A stretch of DNA of 64,000 nucleotides from Dioszegia crocea (Eukaryota > Basidiomycota > Tremellomycetes > Tremellales > Bulleribasidiaceae): contig BCKK01000003.1 of the NCBI GenBank assembly GCA_001600615.1, positions 818,500-882,499 of the forward strand, read 5' to 3'. The position numbers were made by a program, and so were the translations under genes. Under the pieces are notes generated by a model. It saw only the letters and a list, made by a program, of their open reading frames with translations, did no database searches and was not told where the DNA came from. This document shows, piece by piece, positions 36,561 through 49,980 of the stretch (position 1 is its first letter; each line of letters begins with the position of its first letter).

Positions 36561-39500
36561 ATGTCGGCGGACGCGCAGGATCCTCCCAAAGCGCGGTCCA
36601 CACCTCCCCCAGGAAAAGCTCCACTCCACCCGAAATACTCTAGCGCCGCATTTCTTCATCACCTACACACCGATCCCTCATCCCATCATGTCTCCCTCAC
36701 CGCCCCTACCGTCCGCCAACCCTCCATCCCCGAGCAGCAAGCTGCATCCGATCTCCGGGCGTCGGATTCGAAACTGCTCGAGGGGATGACCGAGCCTGGT
36801 TCATCCTACCTCGACCGACCCATGCTGCCTACCAGACGCTCTTCGGCTGGTAGCGCTCGCACGTATGTCAAACACGCGTCGACCCCTGCCTTTGTGGACT
36901 CTACCAAAGTTCTTCCCGTGTCAAGCGCCATATCAGCCGTGAAACGCACGAATTCGAAGCGAGGGCGACCTATGACGGCTCCCGGCGGCTCACCTGGTGA
37001 AGCTTTCCTGGCGTCCTCTCTGCCCTCGGTGGGAAGTCCTGAGACAGGTGCGGACCGTTTGGAGGATCCCCCGTTCATCCCAGCCCAGGAGGACTTTGAC
37101 GAGAGGTCGGATCCCGAGTCGGAGATTGACGAGAGCGAGTCATTTGCGTGCGGAATCGATGCGGACGTAGATCCAAGTGAGCTCGGACAGGCGATGGACA
37201 TGATGAACATCACGGGGAGTGGAAGGAGGAGGCGGGGACCAACTCGCGTAGTTGGCAGAGCGGATAACGCTTCGGAAAAAAGGGCCGAAAATCAGCAGGC
37301 GCAGACGAACGCTGAGAATGAGCGAGATCCTTCGCGTTTGCAGTCAGAACCCCTGCCCAACAGATCTGCCCCGCGAGCTTCCCCTGTCGATCTCGACTGG
37401 AAGACTTTCGGGCAGGCGTACGCACACGGAAATTTCGATCCCAACAAGATTCCCCACCCTCCCAAATCCTCCCAAGTGCGCATCACAGACACAGCGAGAT
37501 CATCACCGGGCGAGGGCTACGGGTCTGCATTCGGTCGTCGTGTCAATACTGGTACATCAAGCTCGAGCGCGAGTGCGAGTACCGGTCCCTACAGCCAAGC
37601 CTCCGGCAGCTCGGACTCGAACACGACCTTCACCTCTGTGGACTCTGCTCCAGCCGCGCCAGGCGGGCCGACGATGATCAAGACGCAGTCGAGCTCATCG
37701 GTCCCGACGCACGGCGGTATGGCCGGAAGCCTAGCGGGACGGACGAGTGCATTTGGGCGGGAAAGCGACATGGGACAACGGCAGCAGTCGATGAGACTCA
37801 GGCCGGATCAATTGTCATTGCCGTCCTACTCCCTGGCCGCTGCTACGGTGCGGATGGCAGCGTCTCACATCGATCACGCGGGACTCGAACCACTTGGCGT
37901 TCCGAGTCCCGACCGGGAATTGATGGACCCAATGGCGTCCATGTTCTCTTCATCGCCAGATTCCAGGTTGCGAGAAAGTGCCAGCTCGGATCCAGGAGGA
38001 GGTCGCTTTTTCCTCAACAGATCATCGTCGAGCACAGCGATGCCTCGCGATCTCAATTCTCTCCATCTCCCCACAATAGCTGGTAGTCCTGCTGGCACGC
38101 CCCTCGAGCATCCGAAGCATGGCAAAAAGGTCAAGCCAGAAATTGAGATGCCAAGGAGGACTACATCGCCCGCACCACCCGTCCGTCGTTTTGGTTCGGG
38201 TGGAATCGTGAACCAGCGCATACCACCCGCGACCGCACCGATGGAGAAGACGCTGGAAGCGGAGACCGAGATGGATTACTTCGGCGCCGCGGTCTCTCCG
38301 TCTTTCGAGCGGAAACAATCCTCCCAATCCCAATCCTCCTCAACCCAAACCATTACCCAACAAGCCACTCCTATGATTCGCTCGAAAACTCCAGACGGCT
38401 TGACATCGTCCGTTCCCGACGATGATCCCCTCACTCCACCCCCCGCACTGGCACAGCCTGCTGATATCGGATCACTATACGAAAAATATGGCTGGCTACC
38501 AGCGCCTGTACCGCCAAATGAGGTCGCGCGCCGTAAAGCGCTGTACCGGTTTAACATATTACATACATCTTCGGATGTAAACTTCGACCGGATAGCGCAT
38601 ATGGCGAAATTGGTGTTCAACACCAAAATTGTCATCATCAGCTTGACAGACGCCGAGACGCAGTGGCACAAGACAGATATGGGATTAGGCGCTGCCCAGG
38701 CGTCCCGGATATCAAGTCTGTGTAGTCATACCTTGCTCTTGACGTGAGTCTTTATGGTCAGGGAAGATGTGTGTGCTGACTGCCTGTAGTTCAGGAGAGC
38801 CCCTGGTCATATTGGACACGTTAGAAGATTGGCGATTCGCCAACAATCCAAATGTCACCGGCGCGCCTGGAATAAGATTCTACGCCGGCGCACCACTGCG
38901 CACGACTGACGGGCACAATCTCGGTACCCTTTGCGTGATCGACGACAAACCCCGGTCCGAGTTTCCCCCTCGAAGTCGGTTGATTTTGAAGGAGTTTGCG
39001 GCCGTCTGCATGAGAGAAATGGAACTTTGGCGGGATAAAGTGAGTGCGGCGTGTATCAAGCTGATCTTAAGCTTCAACTCCGAGTGAGAGACAAGATACA
39101 AACGTCGATGGAGAAATTCACCCGAGAGTGTCTTGAGATGGACGCCCGATCATCCGCCACATCGTCCGAGGCCTCGGCGCGGATGGACCAAGTCTACGCC
39201 CGGGCTGCTCAACTTGTCTGCACCACACTCGACCTGGATGGCTGCTTCATTCTTGACGTCAGCCATTTCGAGCTTGTCGAGGTCGACACGGACAAGGGCA
39301 AGAAATCAGTCTATCGTGCCGATCCATATACCGGTGGCGAACAGGCTTCGGTGTTTGAGTTTGACGAGGCGTTTGGTCCGATTAACGCACTCCCTATTCT
39401 AGGCGCGAGTCCCTCGGCCGCACCCACCAGGGGACTCACAGCGGAGGAGCATCAAAAGATGTCGGATTTCCTGCTGCATCATCGCGATGGGCGGATATTC

Positions 39501-42017
39501 GAGAATGTCGCCCCGAGCTGGATCCGGTATCTTTTCCCGCCAGAGTTGCGGTATGGGATGGGTGAGTCCGGCCAGAGAGCCTCGCTGATTTTCAGTCGTC
39601 CCATGCTTCGGTGTACACCAACAGCCATTCGCTCTTATTGCCGGGTATACTTGCAAGAAATCAAAGCAGTATCTTGAAGGATACGAGCTGCAATTTCTGC
39701 GAGCCATCGGGGTCATCATACTCTCCGCTGTACTTCGCAGGAGAATGGTCCTTGCGGATAAGACCAAATCCATCCTCATCTCCTCCGTCAGTCACGAATT
39801 GCGCACTCCCCTCCATGGTATCCTCGCCGCAGCCGAATTGCTCAGCGATACCAACCTCGACTCAAACCAGGCGGCTTTCCTCAAAACGGTACAAACCTGC
39901 GGCAACACCCTTATTGAAACTGTCAATCACGTGCTGGACTTTACAAAGCTGTCGGGGTCTGTCAAATCGGGACACGACGGCAAGATCAAACTTGCACGTA
40001 TCAATCTGGCCAATTTGGTTGAGCAGACGGTCGAGGGGGTATGGATCGGGCAGAGGGCTCGTTTCTTCATGGGCGATTCGGATATTGGGTCGTTCTACGC
40101 TCCACCTCCTTCGACCGCGAGTGAACGTGTCTCGAAAATATTGAAGGATGTGACGCATGTCGAGACCGTGGTGGATATAGGCCACCGGGAGAGGGGGTGG
40201 ATGGTGAGATGCGAGAGAGGCGGCCTGAGGCGGGTGTTGATGAATCTCGTGGGGAATTCGTTGAAATTTACAACGGTGAGTTTTCGATGGAATTTGACTA
40301 AGATCATAGGACGGGTACATTCAAGTCACACTGCGTGAACTTCCACACCCCCCCGGAGCCAAAATGATCCCCGTCGAAATGGCTGTCATTGACACCGGCA
40401 AGGGGATAGGCAAGGAATTCCTCAAGGACCAACTATTCCAGCCCTTCTCGCAAGAAAACCCCCTTCAGACCGGTACTGGTCTCGGCCTGGCGATTGTCAA
40501 CAGCATCATTCGATCAGACAGCGTCAACGGAAAGGTGGACGTCTGGTCCTCGGAAGGCCTCGGGACGGAGATCCGGATATCCTTCGAGGTGGAGTTGTAT
40601 GACGAAGAGGAAGATTCCTCCTCATCTTCGTCCATGTCGGTCGTCAGTTCGGCGTCTTCCGCTTTTGGGCGGGGACACTCGGTGTCGCTATCGGGGCTCG
40701 ACATGAAGCATCGAGGCCAGGTCTTGGCGCTTGAGGTGCTCACGACGTACGCTGCGACGTGGTCTTTTGATCTCCGAGACGACGATGGCGACATCATCAT
40801 CATTAACGAGGATGAGGATGCGTTCAGAACAGCCAGTCACAGTGAACGTCCTATCGTCTTCATCACCTCTACCCATTCCCCCTCCATCATGCAGCTTCGC
40901 GACACGATCAAGCGCGCCGGTAACTTTGTCCAGGTCATACATAAGCCTGTCTCACCTTCGCCGTTCCGCGGGGCATTACACGCCGCCGTGGAATGGCTGG
41001 AACAGAGTGCCGGAGGCTCCACACCTATTAGCGAACGGGATAGGCCATCTTTACCCCGAGGCGAATCGAACGAGAGCGCCTCGACGATTTCGGAGCTGAA
41101 TCATCGGCGTGATTTCTCAGCTCCCAGTCCCGGGACGCGGAATGATCGACAACCGCTGTATCGTCGGCGATCAGAGGAGCAGGACGTGTCGATGTCTACA
41201 CCAAATCGACCGAGCATGGCTCCGCGTGGTATCACCTATCATACTGCCCCCACTCGACCTACCTTCTCCCGTAGGACAGCGTCGATATCCGATAGCACGG
41301 ACAGCAATTCCAACTCCCCTCAGCCCGGCAGTCCAACTTCATCCACATCTCATATGTCTCATATATCCACCATATCCCTAGCGGATGGCGGAGTGATGTT
41401 GAAGACAGCACAGCTGCCTGCGTCGGCGCCTAGACCGGTTACCAAAGCGAGGGTCCTGGTGGTTGAGGATAATGTCATAAACAGGAGGGTGTTGGGGGCG
41501 TTCTTGAAGAAGAGGGTATGTCTATAAGCACGCCAAATTGCTGACGCTTAGGGATTCGAATACGCCGAAGCGCATGATGGGCAGGATGGTGTGGACGTCT
41601 TTGAATCTACGCCTCACAACCACTGGGATGTGATTCTCATGGACATCACCATGCCCATTATGAATGGGCACCAAGCCACCCGCGCGATCAGGCAAATCGA
41701 GGCGGCGAGGCGTACGGGAAAGCCCGTGGAGCCTGCTTCGGCTGAAGGCGACAAGCCGGCTCTTGCTCCTTCAAAAGTAATTCAGACGCGTTCGAGGATT
41801 TTTGCCTTGACGGGGTTGGCTACAGCGGAGGACAAGCGGGAAGCATTCGGGAGTGGTGTGGATGGATAGTGAGTGGCAGCTTTCGAAGTGATTCAGCGAC
41901 TGACAAAGTAGTCTAGTGAAACCTGTATCTCTAGCGAGTCTCGACGTTGTCTTCAAAAGTGAGTCGCCGAAGCCAGGCTTAGGGCAAAAGCTGACTGGTG
42001 TAGAACTTGGCTATTGA
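36561..42017 (+). CDS. Hybrid sensor histidine kinase (GAF - HisKA - HATPase - receiver)
   Basis: Cytosolic fungal hybrid kinase of about 1,700 residues that would phosphorylate itself on His, pass the phosphate to its own receiver Asp and then to a phosphotransfer protein. The first about 600 residues are disordered (Ser/Pro/Arg). A GAF domain follows (YEKYGWLPAPVPPNEVARRK, then LGTLCVIDDKPR), with a second GAF-like part (VYARAAQLVCTTLDLDGCFI). Kinase motifs: H-box SVSHELRTPLHGILAAAELL, N-box VLMNLVGNSLKFT, G1 DTGKGIG, F-box LFQPFSQ, G2 GTGLGLAI. A low-complexity linker of about 250 residues leads to the receiver: VLVVEDNVINRRVL, DVILMDITMPIMNG (phospho-Asp) and DGYLVKP. There is no transmembrane segment. 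All catalytic residues are present. It ends FKKLGY at 42017 after a tiny last exon. Confidence 0.9.
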
Positions 42018-42136
42018 GCTTGATGTAGAGTAAGGCGAACGAGGCGGAACGCAGATTTAGCAATAGCAATGACTCAGTACATCGTGCATCAGATTCATCA
42101 TGCACAGAACCTTCGGTATGACGCGTATTAAATGCA

Positions 42137-43530
42137 TCATGCCCGCCATGAGACGTGTACCGCATCCGTTCGGAATCTGTACGTCAGCCAGGGCAAGGTC
42201 ATGACTACGGACACTGACCTCTGCGTGACGGACGTCTTTTCTATCGATGTTGTTTGGCCCATCCGGAAAGCCAACAGACCTGCTTGAGCGATCATGATTC
42301 CGTTATCGATGCAGAAGCTGCTCTCAGCTCAGGAGTAGGGCAGAATCACACCGAACTCACCTCTCATCCGTCGCAAACACCCTGCCATTCCTCTCCGAAG
42401 CCATAATCCCCATCATATCTTGTAACCTCAGGTTACACCCCACGCCTCCGACAATCAAGACATCCTTCGCCCCGACATGCGCCATAGCTCTCTCTGTGAT
42501 CTCTACGAGCATAGCGAATGTCGTTTCCTGGAGGGAAAAACAGAGATCTTGTGGTGTGATGATGTCGTCTGAGTCTTTTGGCGGCGAATCTGCCAACTGT
42601 CTCCAAGACCGATATCGTTTATCTTGAGTGTACGCCTCGACGGCTGATAGCAGTCCAGCGAGCGAGACGTCCATCCCCTTGGTCCCATACGGCAATGGTA
42701 ATAGTCGCTTTCCCCTACAGGTCAGTTACACGCAGTGAATCGTGCTTACTTTCTTGCCTCCTGCTCGATGTTGTATCCCGGGCTGGGGTCATTTCTCAGC
42801 CCAATGACCCTAGCGAATCGGTCCAGACAGTTCCCTATTGCGATATCCAAAGTTTCGCCAAAAATGCGATATCGCTGTTGCGAGTAGGCAATGACTTGGG
42901 TGTTTCCACCTGAGACGTAGAGGACGATGGGATTGTGTGAGGAGGTGATCTGCCGGCCCATCTCAATATCTAGTCGATCAGTCCAAGCACTCCGAAGGTA
43001 ACTCACGTCCGACGCAGTGATTCACCCCTACAAGAGGTATATTGTGCAAGAGCGACAGAGTCCGAGCTACCAGAGCGCCGACTTGTAACGGTGTGCCCAT
43101 TCCAGGTCCTGCCAGATTAGCCTAATGATCCGAAGTGTAGGCAGCACATAGCTCACCTTTTGTGAAAGCTATACAGTGCAGATCTTCCATCCGCACACCA
43201 GCCTTCGTGACCGCCTCCTTCAAGACCTTGACTATCCATTCTCGGTGATGTCTTGCCGTATCGCTGGGCAAGAAACCCTCGCCTGGCGGTGTGATGTATG
43301 TATGACGGACATTTGAGAGGACCACCACTTTAGTGGCCTTGCCAGATCCAGCAGGCGAGGGCTCATGAGCTATCACCCCGCAGCCGAGTTTGTTGGCAGA
43401 GCCCTCTATTCCGAGACATAGGTATCGAGCGCCTGTCTCGTCAGCATCTGAGCGAAAACAGCCACATCAAGTATTCACTTGGTTTGGGCAGAGGCGAGAT
43501 CTTGCGTTTGCTACTCGAAGCCTGCGTCAT
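42137..43530 (-). CDS. KAE1: KAE1/OSGEP, KEOPS tRNA t6A37 threonylcarbamoyltransferase
   Basis: Catalytic subunit of the KEOPS complex, which puts the threonylcarbamoyl group on A37 of ANN-decoding tRNAs. Key blocks: [39 protein letters not shown], the metal motif [94 protein letters not shown] and [18 protein letters not shown]. These match cytosolic Kae1 rather than mitochondrial Qri7: RHTY and the SPGYNIEQ block are present, and there is no presequence. The start is [17 protein letters not shown] at 43530. The stop TGA is at 42137. About 370-380 residues. Confidence 0.95.
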
Positions 43531-43724
43531 GATGTCGGGAATGAAAGATGGAAGATACAGTCTGCGAAATCTTGAGTTTCGCGATCGTCCGTCAACACAT
43601 TTTACATACAACACTCACTGGCCCGAGTCCCGCTTTCAGGTCATATGCCAGCGCGGAAGAAAGCTCTAGGCAAACATAAAGAGTACAAAAATACATACAT
43701 CCAATCACAGCAAAGTCCCCACAA

Positions 43725-44668
43725 GATGCCTGAGCGTCAACCGCTTACCTACGATGATGGACCCCTCGTTTGGGTAGGTTCCTCGTTCTGATCGCGACTG
43801 GGGCATGGCTCCTACCATCCAGAATGCTATTTGATCTCAAAGACTAAGTACTGATGGTTCAAGATAGATTGCGAAATGACTGGGCTGGACCCTACCGACT
43901 GTATCATCGAGATCGCTGTAATCATCACCGACGGTCAGCTTAACGAGGTGGACGAGGGTATCGAATTTGTAATCCAGACTGCCAAAGAGCGCCTTGACGC
44001 GTGAGTCTGACGGATGCGTACGCCGGATGGGCTTACTGGCGGCACCGCTGACGGAAAAGCATGGGAGAGTGGTGTGTCAATCAACATGGCAAGACTGGTC
44101 TCACCCAAGCCTGTATAGACAGCCCGCATACGCACGAAGAGGTGCACCAGAAGGTCGCTGCGTACATCAAGAAATGGATCCCTGAGCGAGGCGCTGGTCT
44201 GCTGGCGGGTAGTAGTGTTCATGCCGATAAAGCGTGAGTTGCAGCAACCGCAGCGAAAGTGCTGATTGGCAGGTTCCTATTGAGGGAGATGCCAGATATT
44301 ACTAGCCACCTCTCTTACCGAATCCTTGGTGAGCTTCTTTGGTTTCCATGCTCTGAAAGCGGGCGCTGACGGCCAGACGTGAGCTCCATCAAGGAGATCT
44401 GCAGAAGGTGGTACCCCTCAATCACCAAGAAGGAGAAGGAGGTCCGGCGACCTGAAGTGTCGCACAGGTATGTTCAAAGGTCTAGTATCATTTGTATCAG
44501 CTGACTTGCGACAGGGCGCTGGACGACATTAGGGGTTCTATGCGGGAGCTCAAATTCTACCGTGATAACCTCTTCATCCCGGTCGAGCCTCCAGTAGATC
44601 AGGAGAAGGATGTGAGCAGTGGAGAAACACCGTCTGAACGTCTTGTCGAGAAGATGAAGGCTCTGTGA
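43725..44668 (+). CDS. REX2: REX2/oligoribonuclease (DEDDh 3'-5' exonuclease)
   Basis: Degrades 2-5-mer RNA to nucleotides, chiefly in mitochondria. The DEDDh residues are visible: D and E in [10 protein letters not shown], the D in [10 protein letters not shown], and H/D in [35 protein letters not shown] and [19 protein letters not shown] also match the family. The start [16 protein letters not shown] at 43725 gives about 215 residues. The N-terminus is not clearly a presequence, so dual cytosolic/mitochondrial location is possible. It shares a 194-base divergent promoter with KAE1. Confidence 0.94.
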
Positions 44669-44725
44669 TGCACAATCTGACCACTGGCCTCTGAGCAGAG
44701 CAGAGTGCACATATACGTTGACATG

Positions 44726-45554
44726 TCAAACAAAGCTCTTGTGGATGATGACAGCATCTACGTACTCTTCTCCCTTGCCATCCTTCGTCCGAAGTCTGCC
44801 AGCTCCGGGAATGAGCCCGACACGCTGGAATCCTAGATTGTCCCAGAGCTTCAAACTCGCGTAGTTATCTTCGCTATCAGCCATACGGTTATTGGGCGAA
44901 CTCACTGTCGTAGACTAGGTTAAAGACGCTTGCGCGATATCCCAATCTTGGCGCGTACTCGACGAACGATTTTGCGAGAGCGACACCGATTCGTTTGCCC
45001 CGCTGGATAGGCGGTACGAGGAAGCCGGAGTTGCAGTTCTACATCGTCAGCTCAGCAACGCCAGAGCTTCTAGGGTCAATCTTACGTGGCTGGAGCGCCC
45101 GGGGTAGTTGGGCTTGCTGAGATGATCAGTTTGCGTCAGACAACCGTGATGCAAACTTACATGTAATTGCAACCTCCAATAGCCTCCTCTATAGATCGCC
45201 CGCCTATCGCTTCTTGAAGGCTCCCAGGCAGCTTCTCGAGTGGAGCGGGATGGACGACTCCAATGATCGTTGTCGAGGAGAAGAAGTAGGCTTTGTAACC
45301 CTCATAGCCCATAGGGCCTTCTTGTGGGTAGGTCCTTCCCTCTAAATAGATCAGTATTGATCTGAAGGATAGTCTCATTAGGCAGACCCACCCTCGAGCT
45401 CTGTCTCGAACACGGTGTGGAAGTAGCGCATGATCTCCTCCGATGCTTCGCCATGAATGGCATGTGTCGTGAGCTCCCCACCGCCCGCCAAGGGGTGTGA
45501 GAAAACGGGTAGCTCCTCGGAGAGCTTTGGAGCTGCAATTGATCCGTAGGCCAT
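44726..45554 (-). CDS. GNAT-family N-acetyltransferase
   Basis: Acetyl-CoA-dependent N-acetyltransferase of fungal type. The spliced sequence reads YIKPNYPGRSSHNCNSGFLV, then QRGKRIGVALAKSFVEYAP (the R/Q-x-x-G-x-G/A acetyl-CoA loop, here with Lys-Arg-Ile-Gly-Val-Ala), LGYRASVFNLVYDNNYASLK, and LWDNLGFQRVGLIPGAG. This resembles the family that includes yeast Mpr1 and Spt10-like domains; the substrate is not evident. The start is MAYGSIAAPKLSEELPVFSH at 45554. Five short introns are present. The stop is at 44726, 57 bases past the REX2 stop on the opposite strand. About 220 residues. Confidence 0.88.
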
Positions 45555-45820
45555 TGTAGCAGCGGTGTGAGGTGGGTTGAGCCGTGAAGCGGCAATCAAG
45601 GGGTATGGAGCATAGCACCAGTGGTAACTCTAGCGCTGGTACAACTTAGTGCGCACTTAGCCGCGGCAAACCTCCACCCACATCTACTGGCCGCGGGCAA
45701 AACGATCATGGCGTCCGGAGGCCAGAGGCATGTGTCAGATGAGCTCCGTATCTTTTACATCTGACCCATCTATGACATCTATGTAGCAACCCAATATTCC
45801 ATCCCAGAAAAGACAAGCAA

Positions 45821-48800
45821 TTATATTAAACCCAACATGTCTTTCCCAACTCCTGCACCACTTCCCCCAAACGGAACATCCGGCTCGGACAGCTCGCCTC
45901 CATCGACCTTGATCCCAAACATATTCGCCCACATCTGAGGGTACCCCAGCTGTTCAGGGCCGTTGAAGCCATCGCCGAGGAAAGAGAAGGAATCCCCCTC
46001 TTTGCCGGAATGTGGCGCAGAGCTCGCGCCTTGCCCGCTGGGATTAGTACCAGCCACCCCTGTCGCCAAGTTTCCATCTGGAGATGGGGTAGGGAGGAGT
46101 GGAATAGCAGGGAAGCCCTTGATCTGAGACAAAGGCGTTGTAGCTCGTTCTCCGGGCTTGGGATGGCTGTCCGCGCCTGCTCGATAAGCCGTCTCGGGGG
46201 ATAGATGAATGGAAGAGCCAGAAAGAATCGAGGCGTTGGGTGCATTCGGCGATTGGCGGTGCTGACGAGTGGCAGCTCTGGCTATCAGCGCCCACACCTT
46301 TATTTCGGCTCCACACTCACACTGCTAATTTCTGAAGCTTCACCAAACCATGGCAGAGGTCCGCCTGAACGGGGTGCGAAACATTCCAGCTTGAGATTCT
46401 GTCCTCAAATATCGCAATGGCGCCTCGTAAGCTGGCCAGACATTTTGTCGCCAATTCTGTATTGGGCTGACGAATGGCGAGGAAAGCGCAAACAGCACCG
46501 GCATGGAAGGCCTGAATATCAGATCAACCCCCGTCTTGACTTACTCTAAACGACATTGTCCACCAGGACCAAAATATGCTCGCCTTGGTCTGGGAGCCGA
46601 CTGTATACGCGGAGAGGATGAGTTTGGCCGCTCGGAAACATATCTCTGACGACTCGGGGTAGGCTTCCGGATCGGCTCGAAGGTAAGGGCGATGTAGAAC
46701 CATACTGCGTGAGCTCGGCGTCGAGAGCAAACTTACACAATCATAAATGTCTTCACCACAAGCGCCAAGGACTGATTGATCCTCATTGGGCTTCTTGTTT
46801 CCATGAGACTCTCGACTGTGTCTTCGTCGGGGTCAAAGTGCATCCCGCGAGGGGTGTGGGAGTACCACTGGAATATGTCCTGTGCCAGGCGAATAGCGTC
46901 CTCATAGGTATGACCGATCTGCTCCTCCTTTTCCTTTGCACTGACCGCATCGGGGTTTCGAGAGAACCAGCCGTAGATGGCCGAGCGTGAGTAGTTCCAG
47001 TCGATTCGGAAGATGCGATCAAGTAACTCGAGAGAGGGAATTGTTAGTTGAAAGTAGGCAGCGTGGAATGACATGTCTGTGGTATCTTTGCGGAGGACGT
47101 TGGCGGGTGGGAGGGAGATTTGAGCGGATCCAGGTAGATCAGAGAGGTTGTCGTCTGTCCTATCTTGGGGCAGGTTGGTGGTGTAAAATGTGATACTGCT
47201 CGGTCGACCAAAGGAGACGCAGAATAACGCGTCAAGTCCAGCGACGGACCACCTGTCAGTTAGTGATTTGCAAATGACCCAACTCACCAAACCCGTCGAC
47301 GGACTTCCGCATCCCGCATGGAGATCCTAGAATCTAGACTCAAGGGGTCTTTATGCAGCCCCATGGCGATGCACTGCCGGACCAACGCACCAGTCTGACT
47401 CCAGGCGTCTGACGCTCGTTCCGAGTTCAGCAGATAGACATTGATCAAGATCTGGGATTGGATCGTGTAAATTGTCGGATTCGACATGAAAGAGCACAGT
47501 CGGAGTGCTTGATAGGCGGCGGACACTGACATTAGTAATCAACAGCCGTGAGGTACTTACGATAAAGTTCGCTCTGAAGCCGACTCGCAGTAAGATCTTT
47601 GGGATCTCTCTCCGGCATGACTCCGCGACGAGTGGCCTCTATGGCAACGGCTCGGTCGGGATGACCGAAAATCTCCGATTTTGATGCTCGCACGACGCAA
47701 CCTTAGCCATCAGCTGTGCTCCAATGGCCACTCACCCAAAGCGCAGATCATCAGATACAGCGATAAGCTTGACAGCGGGACGTTCATCTTCTCCAAAGTT
47801 GTCATGGCGAAGAAACGGCGATACTCTGCTTCAAGCGTGGTGGTATGCCAAGCAACAAAGAACGCGCCTATTTCGTCTCTCCAACTTTCGAGAAGTCTAA
47901 TTAGCATATATTTGCAAAAGGCACTCACAATTCAGCCTGCTGTTTATTCGGCAGCAATCCTATGATTTCTCCGCTGAAATTTTCGTGACTCCAGATTGTC
48001 GTGAACGGGAATGTCTTGCGCATGTCGGGGAACCAGCCAGTGAACGCTAGTTCCTCAGGCACAGTCAAGAGGTCCTCTTCCCCAGCGGTTCGGACTGTCT
48101 CACCCAATGTCGCAGGGGTTTGTGAGGACATGAGCTCTCGTAACTGCCGTTAGCGCTGCAGATAATATAGACTTACTCTTCGTAGCATGCTTTTCCCAGC
48201 AGGCGCCCCGAGGAACGTCTTTCGACCTGACTTATCATAGACAATCTCTTCCCCTGGCAAGAGCCCAGTTTTGTAAGGCTCCCCCATGTAATCCTTGCCC
48301 GCTACTCTGCCCATGACCGCATCGCCATCCGAAGCACTCCTCGGCCGTGTCAGGGCATCCTGACCGGTCATCCCTGCGGCCTGACTTGTCCCGCCCACAG
48401 CCGCCCCGTTTCCAACTTTCCCGGCATTCGCTTCCGCGGCCGCAGCGGCGACCTGTGCCATCGCAGCTTCATCGATCCTCAGCCGAGCGTACCGGTCTAC
48501 GATGACTCGTCGCTTTTTGCTATCCTGCCCTGCCTTTTCAGGCTCGCCATCATTTTCGCCATCGCTATGAGTCAAAAGGGGAGTGCCGACTCTAGATTGT
48601 GAGGGCCCGGCGTTGGACGAGCGGGTGGGCGCACGTTGCCGAAGTTCCCGAACCACTTGCTCCAGCTCAGCCACACGACGCCGCAGTCGATCTTCCTCAG
48701 CAATAGTTGGGTCTTGTCTATTGATTAGCGCGTCAAGCACTAACAGGACTTACCGATCCCTTGTTTCGTCTATCTCGTAAACGCACGACCCTGTCAATCC

Positions 48801-49980
48801 CAGTGCAGTGCATCTCGAGCATGGCCTCTGACGATCACACTGATGATTAGCCGCCTTATTGGAGTCGACTCACCTTCCTCTTGTGATTGTGACATGGTAC
48901 ACAGCTTCGGATGGTTCTATTTCTCTTCCGTTTTCTGTGATCCAGTTGTTCTTCCTCTTCTCCTTCGACGTCATCCTCATCATCCTCATCCTCTTTCATC
49001 GGCTCTTCCGGCTTTTTGCTCAACTCAGGCACCGGCGCTGGAATGGACACCCGTTTTTTGGTCGTAGATTTTCTCCGCCCCGCCGTCCCCGGCTCTCGCT
49101 TCACTGCGGTACGACCCGCTGTGCTGGGTCTAGATCCACCAGTGTCGCTCTGATCCTCGGTGTGTGGGGCTGTAGAGCTGGGCCCAGGTTTTTGTGAGGG
49201 ATCGACCGGCTGGGGTGCTTGGCTTGGACCTGCGGACGCATCGTGACGGGGCATATCCCAGGGGTTTGTCGGCCGGGAGTCTGGTCCAGACAAAGTCATG
49301 TTCCAGGGGTTGTAAGACGGCGCGGAAGGCTGGCCATTCGGGCTGACTGGAGCCGACGTTGGTCCCATTTCTCCGCCCCGAAATACGGGATATGTCTGGA
49401 AGGTATCGCTTGGCACTGCGGTTCTGGGGGACATTCTACCCGCCACCTGCTGGTTGTACCCATACTCCCCAGGCAATGGCGGCATTGAGACTCGCCTTTG
49501 GGGTATGGAGGTACCGAGATAGGCCAGATTCCAATCGAACCGTGAACCTGCATTGCCGTGAGGTACCTGGAACGCCTGATTCTGGAATTGGGGTTGCGAT
49601 TGTGCGTCATAGGACGTGCGCTGCATATAAGGGTTGGGCTGGGGTAGACTACCGTTCCGATTGGCTACGGGATACATTTCGGAGGTTGGAAAGCCTGGCG
49701 GAGGGAATAGCGGCAGAGAATTGATGTCATAGGGGGAGGGAAGCGGCTGATTTGTGCGGGGCGAGGCGGGACGATTGGAATCGGGTTCATCGCCCAGACT
49801 GGCTTGACGACGGGGGCGGAGGGGTTGTGTTCCGGAAGAGGGTGCAGGGTCAAAAGAGGGGAAATAGGGGTGGGCCGTGTTGGTATCTGGCCCACTCCGG
49901 TATGGATTGTATGGGGCCTGGCTTTGAGGTTGAGATTGGCCTGGCCCCTGTTGATTCTGCTGCTCGTGCTGCTGGCTCAT
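45821..49980 (-). CDS. Zn2Cys6 transcription factor with fungal_trans domain
   Basis: Fungal zinc-cluster regulator of about 1,120 residues. The N-terminal about 330 residues are Gln/Pro/Ser-rich (MSQQHEQQNQQGPGQSQPQS), then a basic Lys/Arg stretch and the zinc cluster SCVPCHNHKRKCDRQRPCSR, continuing C-TALGLTGSCVY. All six cysteines are present, and one intron splits the cluster between RK and CD. A coiled coil follows (AEEDRLRRRVAELEQVVREL). The middle-homology region is typical: AYQALRLCSFMSNPTIYTIQ, then RQCIAMGLHKDPLSLDSRIS, RDAEVRRRVWWSVAGLDALF and SFGRPSSI. An acidic stretch (KEDEDDEDDVEGEEEEQ) precedes the cluster. I cannot name the target genes. The gap upstream of the start is long (about 1.5 kb). 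Confidence 0.9.
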
